Source of the DNA: Spirometra erinaceieuropaei
Lineage: Eukaryota; Platyhelminthes; Cestoda; Diphyllobothriidea; Diphyllobothriidae
DNA: 64,000 bases
Assembly: GCA_902702965.1 (NCBI GenBank)
Contig: CACRXP010000143.1
Span: forward strand, 777,023-841,022
Direction of reading: 5' to 3'
Of this stretch, positions 62,316 through 64,000 are shown piece by piece; position 1 is the stretch's first letter; the number at the start of each line of letters is the position of its first letter. The notes below the pieces were generated by a model. That model did no database searches. It was not told the origin of the DNA and saw only the letters and a list, made by a program, of their open reading frames with translations. The position numbers and the translations under genes are program-made.

Positions 62316-64000
62316 CTGCGTAGAAAGAAAACAGAAAATGTAGCCCAGTTCTGGGAGTACGAAGGAGGATTAAGGCGGCCAAAGAAAGTGGAAAGAGTGA
62401 AGCGATCGCTGGGGTGCTCCCACCTGTCACCGACAGAAGCGCACGATTGGTGGACCATTGTGGGAGGTGGGGACCATCAAAACCTACCTGGTGCGCCACA
62501 CGTATTAGCAGTATCCTTACACATTACCGCATCGTAGGAGCCTATTTGGCAAAGTATCCGTACGCGGATTGACCCTCTAAAAGCACATCCATCATTCACA
62601 TAGCAATCGTGCATTAGAGTCTGCCGGCGTCGGTAATGGCGGGTGATCTATCGCATGCAGGATGTTTGAACGCAGCAGGCATTATATGGAGGCTTCGCGA
62701 AAAGCTAGCCAATTACATTGGGCTATCTCTGGCATTTTTTGCTTCTGTCTCGGGACTGAAACAGAGAGTTGTTAGGTAACTGCTCGACGTGCCTTCTCCG
62801 ATAAGTAAGGCAATTCCAGCCTATACCTGCGCAGGTTGTCTAGACCTTTAAGTGCTTTCTTATTATCCCTAAATGAAGTTAAGTCACGATAAACNNNNNN
62901 NNNNNNNNNNNNNNNNNNNNNNNNNNNNNNNNNNNNNNNNNNNNNNNNNNNNNNNNNNNNNNNNNNNNNNNTATGCCAAACTGTAATCGAAGTGACTACA
63001 CATTCGAATCTTTTTTCCTCCCAGAGCAGGCTGCGCTGAAGATCAGCAGGGTCAAAACGCGAATAAGACCGGCTCGTGCCTACCCTACTACTGTCGTGCA
63101 TGCGTGAGGCATGCCTCGGACGTAGGGCCTCATACCTCACCAGTCAGTTCGACCAAGCCCATTCCCTGTTAGTTGGCAGGTTCGGATTGTCGACTAGCGT
63201 TTTGGACAAGGAGGATACAGTGAGGAAAATACCAGAATATCCACCTTCGCGACACATCGACACATTCCTAACTATGATAAGTCTAACGGGATTGAACCAA
63301 TCACGGCGCGCAAAAAGTTGTGGCTTGAAAGTTTGCCAGGAGACGAGATAACTCGGCCTGTCTCAGGACCAAGAGTCAGGCTGCATTAACTCCCCAACGT
63401 GGTCAATATAACGGTCTCACCCACGTGGGAGCCGAGCCACCCTCACAGTATCCTAGTACATTCAGTAAGGGAATCAGATCGTGTACGGCACGCGTAGATA
63501 AGGTGTATAGCTATGCCAGTCACTGCGTCCGTACCCAAGTCCCGGTGTATTGACATTGTCTTGCCATCGGAGTAATGTAGGTGGAGGGAGGGAGTACGGC
63601 TGGTCATGTGCAAGTCTCTTCCGCAGTAAAATCACGCGGAAGTCGCTGGCGCTGTGCTCACTTCTTTGGACACTTTGTAAACACTGCATCTGGCTACAGT
63701 CCAACTGCTGTGTACTGACCTAGTCGGACGTGGGCGAACCACTGGGGATGGGCCCGAGAGTTCGGTCTTACCTGCCTAATAGATACTTGCATCGTGTGAG
63801 CCTATGTGGCATTTGCCAACATCGCAAATAATGGACGAAATATCATATGAGGGGATCTTCGCGTGCACCAGATGTTACCTGAAGGCTACTTGGAAAGATT
63901 CGGCAAGTTAAGACTGAGGAGAGGCAACTTCATGACATCATTTGATGCAACCTGACTTTTCACTTCGACCGCACAGAGCCCGGTCACGAAAAGTGGATAG
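62316..64000. other. Intron with gap and dispersed repeats
   Basis: Contains 77 N (62895-62971) and a dispersed-repeat piece at 63.37 kb (GAGTCAGGCTGCATTAACTC). No upstream PRKDC exon was recognised. Confidence 0.4.

Overview
The window is eukaryotic, intron-rich and repeat-rich. It is best read as 64 kb inside one large minus-strand gene, whose exons run from about 62.3 kb down to 1.57 kb. Thirty exons were recognised by translating the minus strand and comparing with what I remember of vertebrate DNA-PKcs (PRKDC). They run in colinear order from the middle HEAT solenoid, through the SQ-rich phosphorylation-cluster region and the FAT domain, to the N-lobe of the PI3K-like kinase domain (KSGEDLRQD at about 1.83 kb). 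The 5' part of the gene lies beyond 62.3 kb. The kinase C-lobe (catalytic loop, activation segment) and FATC lie off the left edge. Most splice junctions use GT..AG and agree in phase. Intron sizes are bimodal: 37, 38 and 84 nt against many kilobase-scale introns. Tiny introns, huge repeat-filled introns and Penelope-like retroelements together suggest a flatworm, perhaps a large-genome tapeworm (Diphyllobothriidea-like). The organism is an inference.

Layout by descending coordinate. 62.5-64 kb: repeats and a short N gap. 58.4-62.3 kb: six exons. 53.3-53.7 kb and 48.8-49.05 kb: single exons, with foldback elements at 56.0-57.0, 52.1-53.0 and 49.2-50.2 kb. 47.8-48.6 kb: N gap that may hide coding sequence. 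46.9-47.3 kb: exon. 39.4-46.9 kb: long intron with a Penelope fragment, SINEs, a short inverted-repeat element and a direct-repeat pair. 35.3-39.4 kb: four exons. 25.4-33.1 kb: eight exons. 1.57-20.7 kb: nine exons separated by introns full of elements.

The introns hold several repeat systems. (1) A roughly 0.9-1.15 kb, nearly perfect palindromic family with CAGT-type ends and TA flanks, like Tc1/mariner-type foldback MITEs, in two end subfamilies. (2) Penelope-like element (PLE) pieces, including one RT plus GIY-YIG copy with two in-frame stops nested in a foldback element. (3) Several hammerhead-ribozyme-like cores at PLE ends. (4) tRNA-related SINEs. (5) Small inverted-repeat elements with telomere-like CCCTAA/TTAGGG cores, plus longer degenerate telomere-like tracts. 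No prokaryotic, CRISPR or rRNA feature was seen. All homology statements come from pattern recognition without a search.
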